From assembly GCA_013398015.1 (NCBI GenBank), contig VZRR01014296.1:1-64000 (forward strand): 64,000 nucleotides of DNA. The letters run 5' to 3'. The notes under the pieces are model-generated. The model was not told the DNA's origin and searched no databases. It was given only the letters and a program-made list of their open reading frames with translations. Below are positions 1 through 10,900 of the stretch, piece by piece; position 1 is the stretch's first letter, and every line of letters begins with the position of its first letter. This stretch comes from Oreocharis arfaki. Lineage: Eukaryota; Chordata; Aves; Passeriformes; Paramythiidae. The translations under genes and the position numbers were made by a program.

Positions 1-171
1 TGTGTTGTTCCACACATTGTGCAGCTCCCCAGGCTCTTCCTGAGCCCAGAGAGCCTTTGTTTTGTGTTATCAGCAAGGCAGGGCGTGGGTCTGTGCAGCT
101 TGGCACTGCCCACACCTGCCTGTACCCTCTGGCAGGTTTAACAAAGCCCTCTTTGCTGTGCTGCCCCGCAG

Positions 172-299
172 GTGCTGTGGGATTACCTCAATGGGAGGAT
201 CCTGCTGAGCCAGAGTAAAGAAATGGAGATGCAGGTGGGCCTTCTGGCAGTGTTCCAGCACTGGGCCAAAGTGGAGCAGCAGAACTCTGCTCCCTCCAG
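172..299 (+). CDS. MYO15B: MYO15B exon (FERM, helical lobe), fifth from last
   Basis: Acceptor CAG ends at 171 and the donor GTACGT starts at 300. The exon is 128 nt, entered in phase 0 and left in phase 2. It encodes VLWDYLNGRILLSQ followed by the helical GLLAVFQHWAKVEQQ stretch. Confidence 0.85.
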
Positions 300-2678
300 G
301 TACGTCTGGGGCAGAGGGGATCTCTCTCTGTGATGGCCACAGGCACCACCACCTTCCAGGGCAGGTACCTGGAAGTCCTCTCTGGTTAATAAGAAATGTC
401 CTGTTCTGGAGAACAGAGAGGTGCCATGGTCATTTTATTTGATTGCTGTGGGTTTGTAACACCAAGAAGAAAAGGCACGAGCTCGTGGTTTGGGTGAATC
501 CTTCTTTGTTCTCTCTCACAAGTGTCAGAGGTTTCAACCCTGGACACCTGGAAACTTGTAGTGAGAGGCCCAAAGGGAACAAAATTGTCCCTGGATACTG
601 GAAACCTTCAGTCCTGCAGCTCCAAGCTGTACTTTGCCACTCCTTCCTTTCCTCATGCACTTTGACTCAGAGCTGAGGTAATGCCTCCATCAGATCCCCT
701 TAAAGCACCAGCAGCAGGGAAATGGCATAACCCTGCTGGTCGTTGAAGGGCTCTTGCTGTGTCCAGAAAAGAGGGATTTCTCTCCATGCACGGGTCAGTG
801 GTGCACAGCTGAATTCTCTGGGGAAAAGGGTGGTCTCGCTGTCTCTGATGTTTCCTTCCACCTTACTCACTGCAGGCACTGCTGTGCTCTTCCTCTGCCC
901 CCTCACCCTTGTCCCCAGATACACAATGGAAAATCGTTGCCCCATCCCCTCCTTCCTCTTAATCCCCTGGCTGATGTTTGATTTTAGCTGGGCAGGGGGT
1001 GAATTAGAATCTGTTTTTTGGCACAGGGAAGAGCTGAAGGAATACATTCCAAAGACCCTGCAGGCCTCCATCAGCTCCAAGGCTCTGCAGAGCCATGTGG
1101 CCACAACGCTGAGAACACGGCAGCCCCTCCAGCCCCTGGATGCAAAAATCCAGTTCATAGGTGAGGAGATATCCAGATCTGCTTCAGTTTCTATGCTGCT
1201 TCAGTTTCTGGAAGCTGCTCTGAATGCACTCTTGGGACAATTAATGAGGTTGTTGACGATTCCTGGTGCCTGCAATGGGCCATGACAATAGAATTCCTTG
1301 AAGGCCCCTCACTGTGGATTAGAACTTGTTCCCAAGCATGGTGGTCATGGTAGAAGTTCCATCTCTTGTAGGAGTCCCCAATGGATTTTCAGAGCTCTGT
1401 ACAAGCTGTGTTTTAATTGATACTCTGGCTGCACATCTGTTTCCTGGTCAGAAAAGGACAGGATATCCACTCAGCATGCTGAGAATTGAGTCTCAGAAGC
1501 CAGGGAGTGAGGGAAAAGTTGTCAATCTTACTTTTTGATGTAGAAAAGCTTGGGAACACTGGCAGCTTTGACCACCTCAGTCTGGTGCAGTAAATTGCTG
1601 GCTGGAAGCTGCTGCCCTCAGGCCACGTTTTGCTCTCTTCTAGAGCATGTGATGAAATTGCCTTTCTTTGGCTACACCACCTTCCTCGTGGAGAGAATCA
1701 GCGATGACACCATCCCTGTGCCCTGTTTCTTTGGTGTGAACAAGGAGGAGATCATTGTGGTGGATGGCTCCACCCAGGTATGCCAGACAATTTCCCCCTA
1801 TGTCTGTCAGATACTAACTTTGACTCTTAGAAGAACCTGTGCAGGAAGGGGGTGGACTTCCCTGCATCACATCCACTCTGACAACAGCACTGGCCCAAAG
1901 CAAGAGAGTGTAGAACAGTCATTACTGCCGTGGGCTCTTTTCTAAGTCCAGCGTTCATGCTAACAAGCACAATCCAAAGTAAAACTAAATGTAGAACACA
2001 TTCCTGTTTGTCCCAATCCTGTGGGAGCTCCAGGGCTGTGCTGGGCAGCTGGAGCCTGCCCTGTATCCTGCACACACCACCCTGTGCCCCAGACCTTCCC
2101 TCAGCTTTCTACAGGCTCTTGAGGTGACTTGTGGTGAGAATCAGATGGTTTCACTGGCGGGGACTGCTCCTGAGAGTGGCTGGTGGCTTTTTCCCTTTGC
2201 AGGTGGCGTCCCGGGTCATTCCCCTGAAGGAGCTGCAGAAGATGCGCACCCTGAGGCCCATCTCCGACGGGGGCCTTCCCGGCCTGGAGCTCCACTACGG
2301 CTCCCCTGCCAGCCCCAGGGCCATGTGGGTGGAACTGTCACAGGTGAGATCAGCCTGCACCTGCAGCTTCCTCCTGGCACCTCATGAATCACCCTCCCCT
2401 GCCCAGCTGAGCCTCTGCTAAGGGACGGTGCTGCTGCTCCTCTCTCCTGTCCCAAAGGAGGAGGGACACTGCATTTCCCAGGCTCCTAAGTGCAGCTTGG
2501 TCCCAGCACATGGCTGATATTTAATGATGGAAAGTGATTTATGGGAATATTTAATTAGGGGAGGCAGCTCTTTCTGGGGCAAAGAGTGACTGATTGATGC
2601 TGCTTTGTATTTTGACAGGCCAAAGAACTGTACCACACGATTGTTGTCATCCTGGAGAAAACAGAGCCGCACTCCTAG
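172..2678 (+). CDS. MYO15B: Unconventional myosin XVB, C-terminal FERM part (3' end of gene)
   Basis: Five exons (172-299, 1027-1160, 1644-1777, 2203-2343, 2619-2678) join in phase under GT-AG rules and encode the last 198 residues before a TAG stop. The protein reads like the end of a MyTH4-FERM myosin tail: a helical FERM segment (LLAVFQHWAKVE), a link with EYIPKTLQASIS, then the PH-like lobe (PFFGYTTFLVERI, CFFGVNKEEIIVVD, IPLKELQKMRTLRP). Position next to RECQL5, tail to tail, is the human arrangement, which is the main reason for choosing MYO15B over MYO15A, MYO7 or MYO10. The family are actin motors whose tail binds cargo or membrane partners. The gene begins outside the window, so motor, IQ and MyTH4 parts are not visible. 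The C-terminus (TEPHS) is not a class I PDZ ligand. Family is sure; the exact paralogue is inferred from synteny. Confidence 0.85.
1027..1160 (+). CDS. MYO15B: MYO15B exon (FERM linker), fourth from last
   Basis: Acceptor CACAG ends at 1026 and donor GTGAGG starts at 1161. 134 nt, phase 2 in and phase 1 out. It encodes REELKEYIPKTLQAS and ends in DAKIQFI. Confidence 0.85.
1644..1777 (+). CDS. MYO15B: MYO15B exon (FERM PH-like lobe), third from last
   Basis: Acceptor TTCTAG ends at 1643 and donor GTATGC starts at 1778. 134 nt, phase 1 in and phase 0 out. It encodes HVMKLPFFGYTTF and CFFGVNKEEIIVVDG, typical beta strands of a FERM F3 lobe. Confidence 0.87.
2203..2343 (+). CDS. MYO15B: MYO15B exon (end of FERM), second from last
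   Basis: Acceptor TTTGCAG ends at 2202 and donor GTGAGA starts at 2344. 141 nt in phase 0. It encodes IPLKELQKMRTLRP and LELHYGSPASPRAM, matching the 'FPLKEIQ..RT.RP' block of myosin XV FERM domains. Confidence 0.87.
2619..2678 (+). CDS. MYO15B: MYO15B last coding exon
   Basis: Acceptor TTTGACAG ends at 2618 and the exon encodes the final 19 residues (AKELYHTIVVILEK then TEPHS) before TAG at 2676-2678. This is the closing FERM helix. Confidence 0.83.
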   Translation, partial: AKELYHTIVVILEKTEPHS

Positions 2679-3560
2679 AGCCTGAAAGGAGGAGAATGGC
2701 CAAGGAAAACAGCACTGTTTCCCTTTCTCTGAATTTGATCAGTGCTCCCTGACCTGTCTTTGGGAGAGAACTCTTCCAGAAGACACCCATGACCTCGGCC
2801 AGCTGCTTTCTAAGAATGCCACCGCAGTGTTTGTTGATGGAGTGACCATAACCCTCGTGACCTGCCATTCAGTCCCCAAGCACTTCCTTGAAACAATCCA
2901 TGCTGTGGCTAAACAAACCTCAAGGGCCTCTCCACACCACAGCCCGCTCCAACAAAGAGCAGCTGACCCAAAGCAAGCACTTGCCTTCAAGCTTTGCACC
3001 GTGCAACTCCTCCTTTCTGGTTTGAATTAATTACCATGAGCAAAGCCTGGTGCTTGCCAGAGATTTGTGTATCCCAGTCCCCAGCTGAGGCCATGCAATG
3101 CCTGCACTGGCTGCTGGTGTTTTCCAGGAGCCAGGTTAAGTCTCCGAATTGATATGCAGAGGTCCTGTAGCAGGATTGGTGAAGCAGGAGTTTGTAGAAA
3201 GCATCTTCATTGAAAAGCAGATCAGTGTTAATAATACAATTAATATATATGCTGGGGCACAGATTGAGCTGCAATGGTAAGGAAGTTTATTGTTAATTAA
3301 TTTCTCGCTGACATAATTATATGCATATGCTTCCCTCTACTATAAAGAAGTCAGTCATGGCCATGCAGCTGTCAGACTCCAATGATGGCTCCATGCCCAT
3401 GGAGGAAGCATCTTCAAACAGAACTTGTATTATACTGAAGCGTTTCAAGTTGTACAAAAATGTTTAATTTATTTTTATTGCCACAGCTCTCCTACTGACC
3501 TGAGAAGTAACTGCCCTCTAGGAAATTGTAATAAAATAAGCACAGAGATGTTTTGAAGGT
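2679..3560 (+). other. MYO15B: MYO15B 3' untranslated region (extent inferred)
   Basis: Non-coding sequence after the MYO15B stop. The AATAAA at 3530-3535 is the most plausible cleavage signal, so the UTR would be about 0.87 kb. The far end is inferred. No other structure stands out. Confidence 0.5.
3530..3535 (+). terminator. Poly(A) signal, probably for MYO15B
   Basis: A canonical AATAAA hexamer on the + strand about 850 nt after the MYO15B stop codon and upstream of the converging RECQL5 poly(A) signal. Confidence 0.55.
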
Positions 3561-3829
3561 ATGATATTATAGACCTCACATCTAACCTGGGAAAACTTAA
3601 CTGCAGGTAATGGGCAAAGCTTGATGAAAATCTTGTCACTGTTGGCAGGCAAGGGGGATAGATCTGAGGGTGCCCAGTGCAAGCTCTGATGCACAGTTAG
3701 ACTCTTCCTGGTGAGCAGATGCCAGTGGGAACTACAGCATCTTCCCTGGCACGTGCTTCCCTTTGAGTGCTGCTTAATGGACCTCAGACCACTCTGTGAG
3801 ACTAAGAAAAAGCTTCCAGGAACAATCCA

Positions 3830-4891
3830 CAGCAGTTGTAACATTGCTTTATTGTCAGTTCTGCATATACCTTTCAGAACATCTAAAAAAATACATCTGT
3901 GGAGTACAGTGATCCAAACCCTGGGCAGCCTCTGAGGCTGCAGATTCCTCTGGCAGTACTAGAGACTGAGGCCACCAGTCCCTGTAGGTATAGAACAGAG
4001 GCAGAACCCAAAAAAAATCCAACAGGAAGGGCTTGTGCCAGGGAATCAGGTTCAGGTTCCATAGAAACATAGCAGCAGAGGTACCACAGTGTCAGTTTGA
4101 GGGCCACAGCAGAACCTTACCCAGCTGTAACAGCAGCATTGCCCCCTGTACTGCAGACTTCCGGTGAGGCACAGGGAGCAAATATGGCTTTAGGGATTAC
4201 AAGCAAATACTGGAATTGTTGCAGAGGTTAATACTGAAAGAGTATCACCACTCAAATTAAAGGGCAGACAGAACTAGACAAAGAAGTTCACATTAAAAGA
4301 AAAAAAAAGCCTTTCTCCTCCTTTAGAAAGCAAACACTGTTACCTTAATAACAAAATGCTTCTCTCCTGCCCTTCAAAGGAAAATATTCCATCCAGGAAC
4401 TCAAACATTGAGTTTGTCACTGGCAGCCCTGAGCAAAGCATGAGAACTTGTAGCATAAGGCTTCACTTTGTGACAGTGAAATAGGAGATGGGGAGCGAGG
4501 GGAGGAGCCATTTAGAAAAGCAAGGTGCCATCCCAAAGCAGAGTCCCAACTGCAAAGTCTGGGCCCTGCCCAGAGTGCTGCAGGGACGAGAGGTTGGAGA
4601 CAGTGCAGAACATCCAAGGCAGCAGTCCCTAACAAACACAGCAGGTACAACTTCACACCTCTTGGTCCTTGAGGGTTTCAGCACCCCAGTTATCGGGAAA
4701 ACTCACCATGAGTTCACAGAAACTGGTTCCCTGGGAGTGTATGTCACTAAGGACAGAAGTGAGCAAAAATGCAGTGGGGAAAAGAAAAATAAATCTCATT
4801 TCTGCAGTCTCATAAAACCCTCCATGGCTGAGTTCTTCCAGATCCCCTGGTGGTGCTGCTGGAGGAAGGAAGAGCCAACAAGCAGCAGAGA
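3830..4891 (-). other. RECQL5: RECQL5 3' untranslated region (extent inferred)
   Basis: Non-coding sequence between the RECQL5 stop (4892-4894) and the AATAAA at 3853-3848 on the - strand. Open frames here on either strand look like chance. Confidence 0.5.
3848..3853 (-). terminator. Poly(A) signal, probably for RECQL5
   Basis: TTTATT on the + strand, which is AATAAA on the - strand, about 1.04 kb after the RECQL5 stop. It is the first canonical hexamer met by a transcript from that side. The two convergent signals are about 310 bp apart. Confidence 0.6.
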
Positions 4892-4992
4892 TCAGCTCTC
4901 TGAGCTCTGCAGCTCCTCCCAGTCTGCTTCACTCTCACACCTGAGCCTTGTTTTGAAAAACTCCTTGATGAGTCTCTGTGCTTCCTCCTTCA
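4892..4992 (-). CDS. RECQL5: RECQL5 last coding exon 19 (PIP box and C-terminus)
   Basis: Acceptor CTCTTGCAG ends at 4993 and the exon encodes residues 1007-1039, with QRLIKEFF as the PCNA-binding motif and CESEADW as in human. Stop TGA at 4894-4892. Confidence 0.94.
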
Positions 4993-7900
4993 CTGCAAGA
5001 GAGGAAGCACCATCTTTTGAGATGATACTTAAGACATCTGCCCCCTCTAAAGCCATGAACCCATCTGGCACTGAAATAACCCCAGACTCACCTGTATTGT
5101 GGGCAGAGCTCTGCTCCTGGGTCAGTAAGTGAGACAGGTGCCTGGCAAAGCCCTTGAACAGGTCCTGCACAATTGGAGAAGACAAAGAGCACAAAGCAGA
5201 TACTAGTTACCTCACCAGTCTGTTTTCATGCTTGTCTTGCCCTCAGCACAGACTGGCTGTAGCACAAACCACTCCTAGACTGAACACACACCTGCAGACA
5301 CAGCTGACCCTGCAGTGCAGGAGAAGCCCAGGCACACACATCCTGCTTCACAGGGCACAGCAAGGAAATTACACCAGCACTGAACCTGAGCTGCTGCTAC
5401 TCCACAGGTGGGAGTTAAAAACGTGCGAGGGTTTAATGTGAAAATATGAACAATCATAAGTGTGGAACCAACACACACCAGCCCGTTTGTGGGAGAGGGG
5501 AATTGCTGCACCTGGAGTCACTAGAACAGCACTACCAAAACATAACTTGGAAATGAAAGGCGGGATCCAGATTATCTCCCCCTTCCTAGAGCCCCAGATC
5601 CCTACAGAGATTAACTCTCCTTCTGCTAAAGAGGGCCATGAGCTATGCCCTACCTTGGAAGCAAATTTGCCCCCCTTGTAGAATGGGGTCAAATACTTGA
5701 CAACGATGTCTGCAGTCTCTTTGAGGGACATGCCTTTGGTCATTGGCTGTATGGTCTTGCTGCTTCCTTCTTTATCACACTGTGCTAAATTTGAGTCAAA
5801 AGTCACCTTCTTCTTTGTTGGACCAACACTTTTGCCCTCTGGCTGGGTCAGAATTGAAGACTTTGCTGCTGTCCGTAGCCGCTTTTTTGCGGGACTTTCC
5901 ATATCCTGGAGAGGGGACAGAAGAAATCCAAACCCACCAATTCCTGTGGCAGCACTGCACTTCCAAGCAGCCACAACCTTCCAAGAACATGAATTTTGCA
6001 GCATCCTGCAGCCTCTCCCTCCAGTGAATACCAAGCAGGAACCTCTGCAACCCCTTTTGCTGTGCAGACACTGTTTCCCACACAAAGGGACTTCGAGAAA
6101 AACCCTTTAAAGAATACCACATTTAGAACTACCCCGTGCTCCTATTGGGGCAGCTAATTGCTAGACCCTGTCCTACAGAGGAAAAATTGACTGGAAAAGA
6201 TTTCTCAGGATGTCTGCTGAGAATACACCCCACAAGTAGAATCAGCCACATCAGGAGAGCCACACTCCTGCTCAATTTGGAAGAGAAAGGAGACTGCAGT
6301 GTTGCAGAAACAGCTGCCAGGCTGCCTCAGCTGCCAAATGCAGAAGCAGAGACTGAATGGCAAGGCAAGCTGCAAGCAGGAGTCACTTCCCAATGGTCTC
6401 ATGTGTCTCTGGCCTGTGGTTGTGCCCTTGCCTTGAGAAAGCAACTCCCTAATTAGTCAGTGACAGATCTCAGGGGGTGGAGACACTCATTCCAGGCAAG
6501 TCACCAGCAAGGGCACAGTCACATGAGTTGCACAGAGGAGGAAACAAAGCAGTGGACAAGGAGCTCTCCGCTGCAGCCCAAGGTGCTGGCACGGCCCAGA
6601 GGGCAGCAGGGAAACACCAGGAATGCAACACAACTGGGGCTCTTCTCTCTGCTGCAACTGCAGCTGGGCCCTCCCCAGATAAATAAGACTCTCAGAGCAG
6701 GAGTGTCACTCCCAGAGAGAAATTTGGCTCAAGATGAGCACAAGAAATAGAGGAAATCAGCATTCATTGAAGTCTTACCTCATCTGATCCTGGCCGCTTC
6801 CCACTGTCACCTTCCCCAACAACAGGTAGCTCAGTTTCTGCAACATTTTCAGCAACACTAGTGGGAAGAGTGGAGAGAAGGCCAATTGTAATCATTCCAC
6901 AGAGAAAATATTTCTGCATTCACTGTCAGTGGCCATGAGACTGCATGGTAAAGCAAGAGTCTCCCTCACCCATCCAGAGACCTCATACAGGTTTCCAGGG
7001 CAAGGCTGGTGGGGCTCTGGGCCACACAGGGAGCAGAGAAGTAGAGATTTTACCTGGATTTCACATCCATTTCTTCCTCAAGCAATTCAGATTCAGCTGC
7101 CTGCTGAAAATTCTCCCCTCTCTCAGTCAGTATTACTTCTGTTTCTCTCAGTTCTTTATTCTCTGCCTGGAACTGCCCAGTCAGATCTCCAGAGACATCT
7201 TTGTTTTCCTGAGGTGTTGGTTTCTCTCGACACACGCTTTGAGAAGAAACCTGAGGTAGTGTGCTTGCAGAACAGCCACCTCCCTTTGATAAGCTGCAAC
7301 TTTGGGCTTTAGAGCCACTTTTGGGGAGGGAGAAGAATTTGGAAATATCCTGTGATTCCTTTTTAGCTGCTTCTGCAAGCATTTGCTGCTTCTTGCTACG
7401 TTTGGACTTCTTGGCAGGGCTCGCCCCAAGGGCAGTTTTTGTGTCTGGACTGGGTTGCTGCTCCTTTTCTGGGTGTAGTTCTACCCCTGCACTCTCACCC
7501 ACTGCTTTGGTGGCTGTTTCTTTCCTCTGGAGAACAGGGCTTCTGGTGTCCAGGTCTAGACTGCAGCTGCTGCTGTCTTGCCCATTTGGAAAGTCTTTTT
7601 TGACAGGCTTTGCATCACCCTCCTCCTGGATCTTCAGCAGTTCTGAAGCTGTCTGGAACAAGCTGGATTTCTTTGGAAATCCTGCTCCCACACGCTTGGG
7701 TTTGAACTGGGGAGACAAGAAGAAGAAATTTTGGATGTGAGATCTCTGTGCGCAGCACCCTGAAAGGAGCTGAGTTTCTGCATCCAATACACCAGTGTGG
7801 GCAGCTGTAAGCTGGGGGAGGCTCTAAATCTGACTTGTCATCACACCCATCAACTGAGACATGAGGGAAATGGATCAGGTGGAAGTCCTAGCCCAGCAAC

Positions 7901-10900
7901 AAGCAAACAAGGCAGCATCCTTGGACAGAGCAAGGTGAGAAAGAACTTACTTAAGCTGTGGCCTGCACACAGTTTACATTCACTAATAACAACATGACAG
8001 ACAGGGAAAAGCAATTACAACAGAAATATGCAGTTGTGGCCACAGAAAGGACACAAAATAAATTTATAAAAAGACAGACAGACAAAATACACCATTCCCT
8101 CCTGTCTATCCTACCAGTACTCACCGAGGGAATCTGGGATGCAGGGTAAAAGTCTCCTTCTGCTGGAGTCACAGATTTTGTTTCCAAATTGCCGTTACCA
8201 CCAGTTCCAGACTCAAAGACTGAGAACAACTCCCCTTGTTTGGAAGCTTTATTGATTTCTGCCACCTGAAAAGAGAACAGAAATATTCTCTAATGGCCAG
8301 AAATCTTTATGTACTCCTGCCTTTGTACATACTAAAAGCCATAGTAACAAAACAAATTATCTGCCCTGGAGAGGCACCTGCCTCAGGAACAGAAACATCT
8401 TCAGAGAGACTGATGGCAACCAGATAACCTAAACCAAGGCTTCTCCAGTGTCACTAGCAGCCTGAGGAATTCCAAAATTCCTGTACTGCTAGAACATAGC
8501 TGGATAAGCTTGCACTGCTAGGTAGGTTTTCAGAGCCTGTAAAGCCAACAAAGATGTGAACCTGAAGTGATTCTGGGCCCTCCTGGAAGCAAAATCAAGA
8601 AGAAAAATTTGTAAGACACCCGAGGCAAAACAGGAGCTTGTTCTTCACCTTTTCCACACAAACTCTGCCCCATTTGCCCTGGAGCTCCCACGTTCCAGGG
8701 AGCAGCAGGTGGAGATGTTTGTCCTTACCTTCTTTAGCACAGCTGCCTTGTAGGAGTTTGCCATTTTGCTGGTCCGGAAAGCTTCATATTCCATTTGCAC
8801 TGCACAGGCAGCAGGGTCTGACCTGAAACACAGGCTGGGGTGATTCCTGGCAAGACACACTTCTGCATCTGCAAAGGGAACACTAATGCTTAAGTATCAC
8901 CTACAAAGTACAAAATCCACTCTCTCCGGTGCAAGAATAAGCGATAACTTCCAGTTAAGTCCTAAGGGAAGGGAGAACGGAAAAGGTGATGGAAACGGTT
9001 TTAAATCAAGATTCTTGCCCACTGCTCCGTTTGAGAAGTACACTATCCCCATCTTGTGGGATAGGGCAGAACTGCCGCTCCTGGGACCAAGCTGATAACA
9101 GCGATCAGCCACAGGAATCCTCAGACCTGATCCTCAACATCATTACCAGAAAGATGCTGTTAAGTGAAACTACATCCTTGGACAAAATAACTTAAAAAAG
9201 CATTCCCTGAGAATGGTAATTCTGCTCAAGGAAGAGCAGGCCCTGTGTTAAGGAACTCAGTATGCACCCCTCTTTCCTCATCTCATACCCTTTTCCTTCT
9301 GCTGCTGGAGTCTTTTGGTTGTTGCTCAAAGCTTCTTCCAGCATCTTCAAGCAGTGTTCCCGGCCCTAGGAAACATGGGATACTCAGACATGCCCAACAG
9401 AAGTCTCAGTGCCCCATGGACTCCACCCCTGAAGGAGTAAGGGCAGGGCAGGCAGAAGCTTTGTTGTTCTCTACAACATCACTTACCTTCACTGTGAGCT
9501 TGGAGATCCTCCTGCTGGCAGCATCCTTCAGGGGACAGTCAGCACCTGCCACAGGAGAGGAATTTGGGAAAGGAGCCATGCCAGGGCTGAGCTGATGGAG
9601 AAAGTCTCAGTTGACATGGGGAGGTGCCAGTCCAGTACTGCCTGGCTTTCTCCTCCCTGCACTGTCACCCCAAGGAACACTGTGGTCACCCTTTTTACCA
9701 GGAGAAGCTACACACTCCAAAAGAGTAGGGAGAAACCAAAGTGAGAATGTTTTCTGATTGAGAACATCTGCTTTGGAGTTTAGGATTAGCAGCTTTCCAA
9801 AATCTTCCCACCTCAGAAAACCTTTCTTCAAGGTTCTTAGGAAACTCAAATCTTTTCTGCTCCCCACAATACCAACCAAAAAAAACCAGGCTGGATAGAG
9901 CAACCTGACCTACCAAGTGTTCTCTTACAACAGTGCCAGACAGGGCCCCAAGCAGCACAGTTACGAACAGCAAAGGTTTTCAGCAGTTTCCTTATAGCCC
10001 AATTATTATCATTATTATCATTACTACTGCATAACCACTGCAGAAATAGCCTACACTAAAAAGTCAGGTTATACAGAGTTTTCCTTCTCTCTTGCTTATT
10101 TGGAAATGTTGTTCAGAAAGATGCATTCTGTATCTTCACCCCAACCAAAGCTAAGCTGTGATCCATCTCCTCCAGCCAAGTTTTCACAGCCAAAAGCTTG
10201 ACCTCTGTGCCTAGAGACTGATACCTCCAGTGGTGATGCTGTACAAATTGCATGCAGCTGCAAAATACAAGACTTTCTTCTCCCAAAGAAAACCCATTAT
10301 AAATCAAAGAAGATATTTACTTGGAGGAACAAAATCTTCCTTTTCTGGTTCTTTGCCCTGGAAGAAAACAAAGATCAGTCAAACATTTCCATTCCTACTA
10401 CACACATGCAGATCGAGAAGCACAAAAGACATATTTTATATCCCTGCTGCAGGGAAAATTAAAGCTGAAGTTATAAAGGCATTGAATAAGCACCAAAACA
10501 GGGCCAAGAAGACAAAGAATGAGAATCAAAGCCAAAACTTCACCTCTGCTATAGGAATATTTAAGAGAAGCTGAATGGGGAAATCTGTTTTTATTACTAC
10601 CAGGGGTATTAAAACCAACAGGCTCCTCTTGCTTAGCACTGCAGAGAAACCAGCACATGAATAAGCTGCTTTTCTTCCTATTACGGGACTGGCCCAGAAT
10701 ATGGAGAACATAGCAAAAGCAGAGGTACAGGAAGTAAAAGACAACAAAGCAACAGCAAGATGAAATAATTTACTGTCATCAGTGCCAGCAAGCCTTTATG
10801 GCTGTCAGACAAGCTCACAGCAAACCCTCTGCGCCTCCCTTAAAAACGGACCCCAACTCACTTTGCGCAGACTCATCTGTTTCTTGTAGAAGTTGTCCCA

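Noticed and set aside
1..171. A possible further MYO15B exon at the window start
   Set aside because: An AG near base 24 is followed by sequence with no FERM-like translation and no convincing donor, so I treat it as intron.
1179..1209. A 14-bp direct repeat (CTGCTTCAGTTTCT) after the MYO15B donor
   Set aside because: Two short copies 17 bp apart in intron, with no link to splicing or regulation; likely a chance slip duplication.
743..1285. A 180-residue open frame on the + strand
   Set aside because: It only contains MYO15B exon 1027-1160 in frame. The parts outside that exon are intron, with clear splice sites at both ends.
5369..6085. A 238-residue - strand frame taken as one protein
   Set aside because: Only 5654-5905 is RECQL5 exon 17. 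The flanks are intron, with a CTCCAG acceptor and GTAGGG donor.
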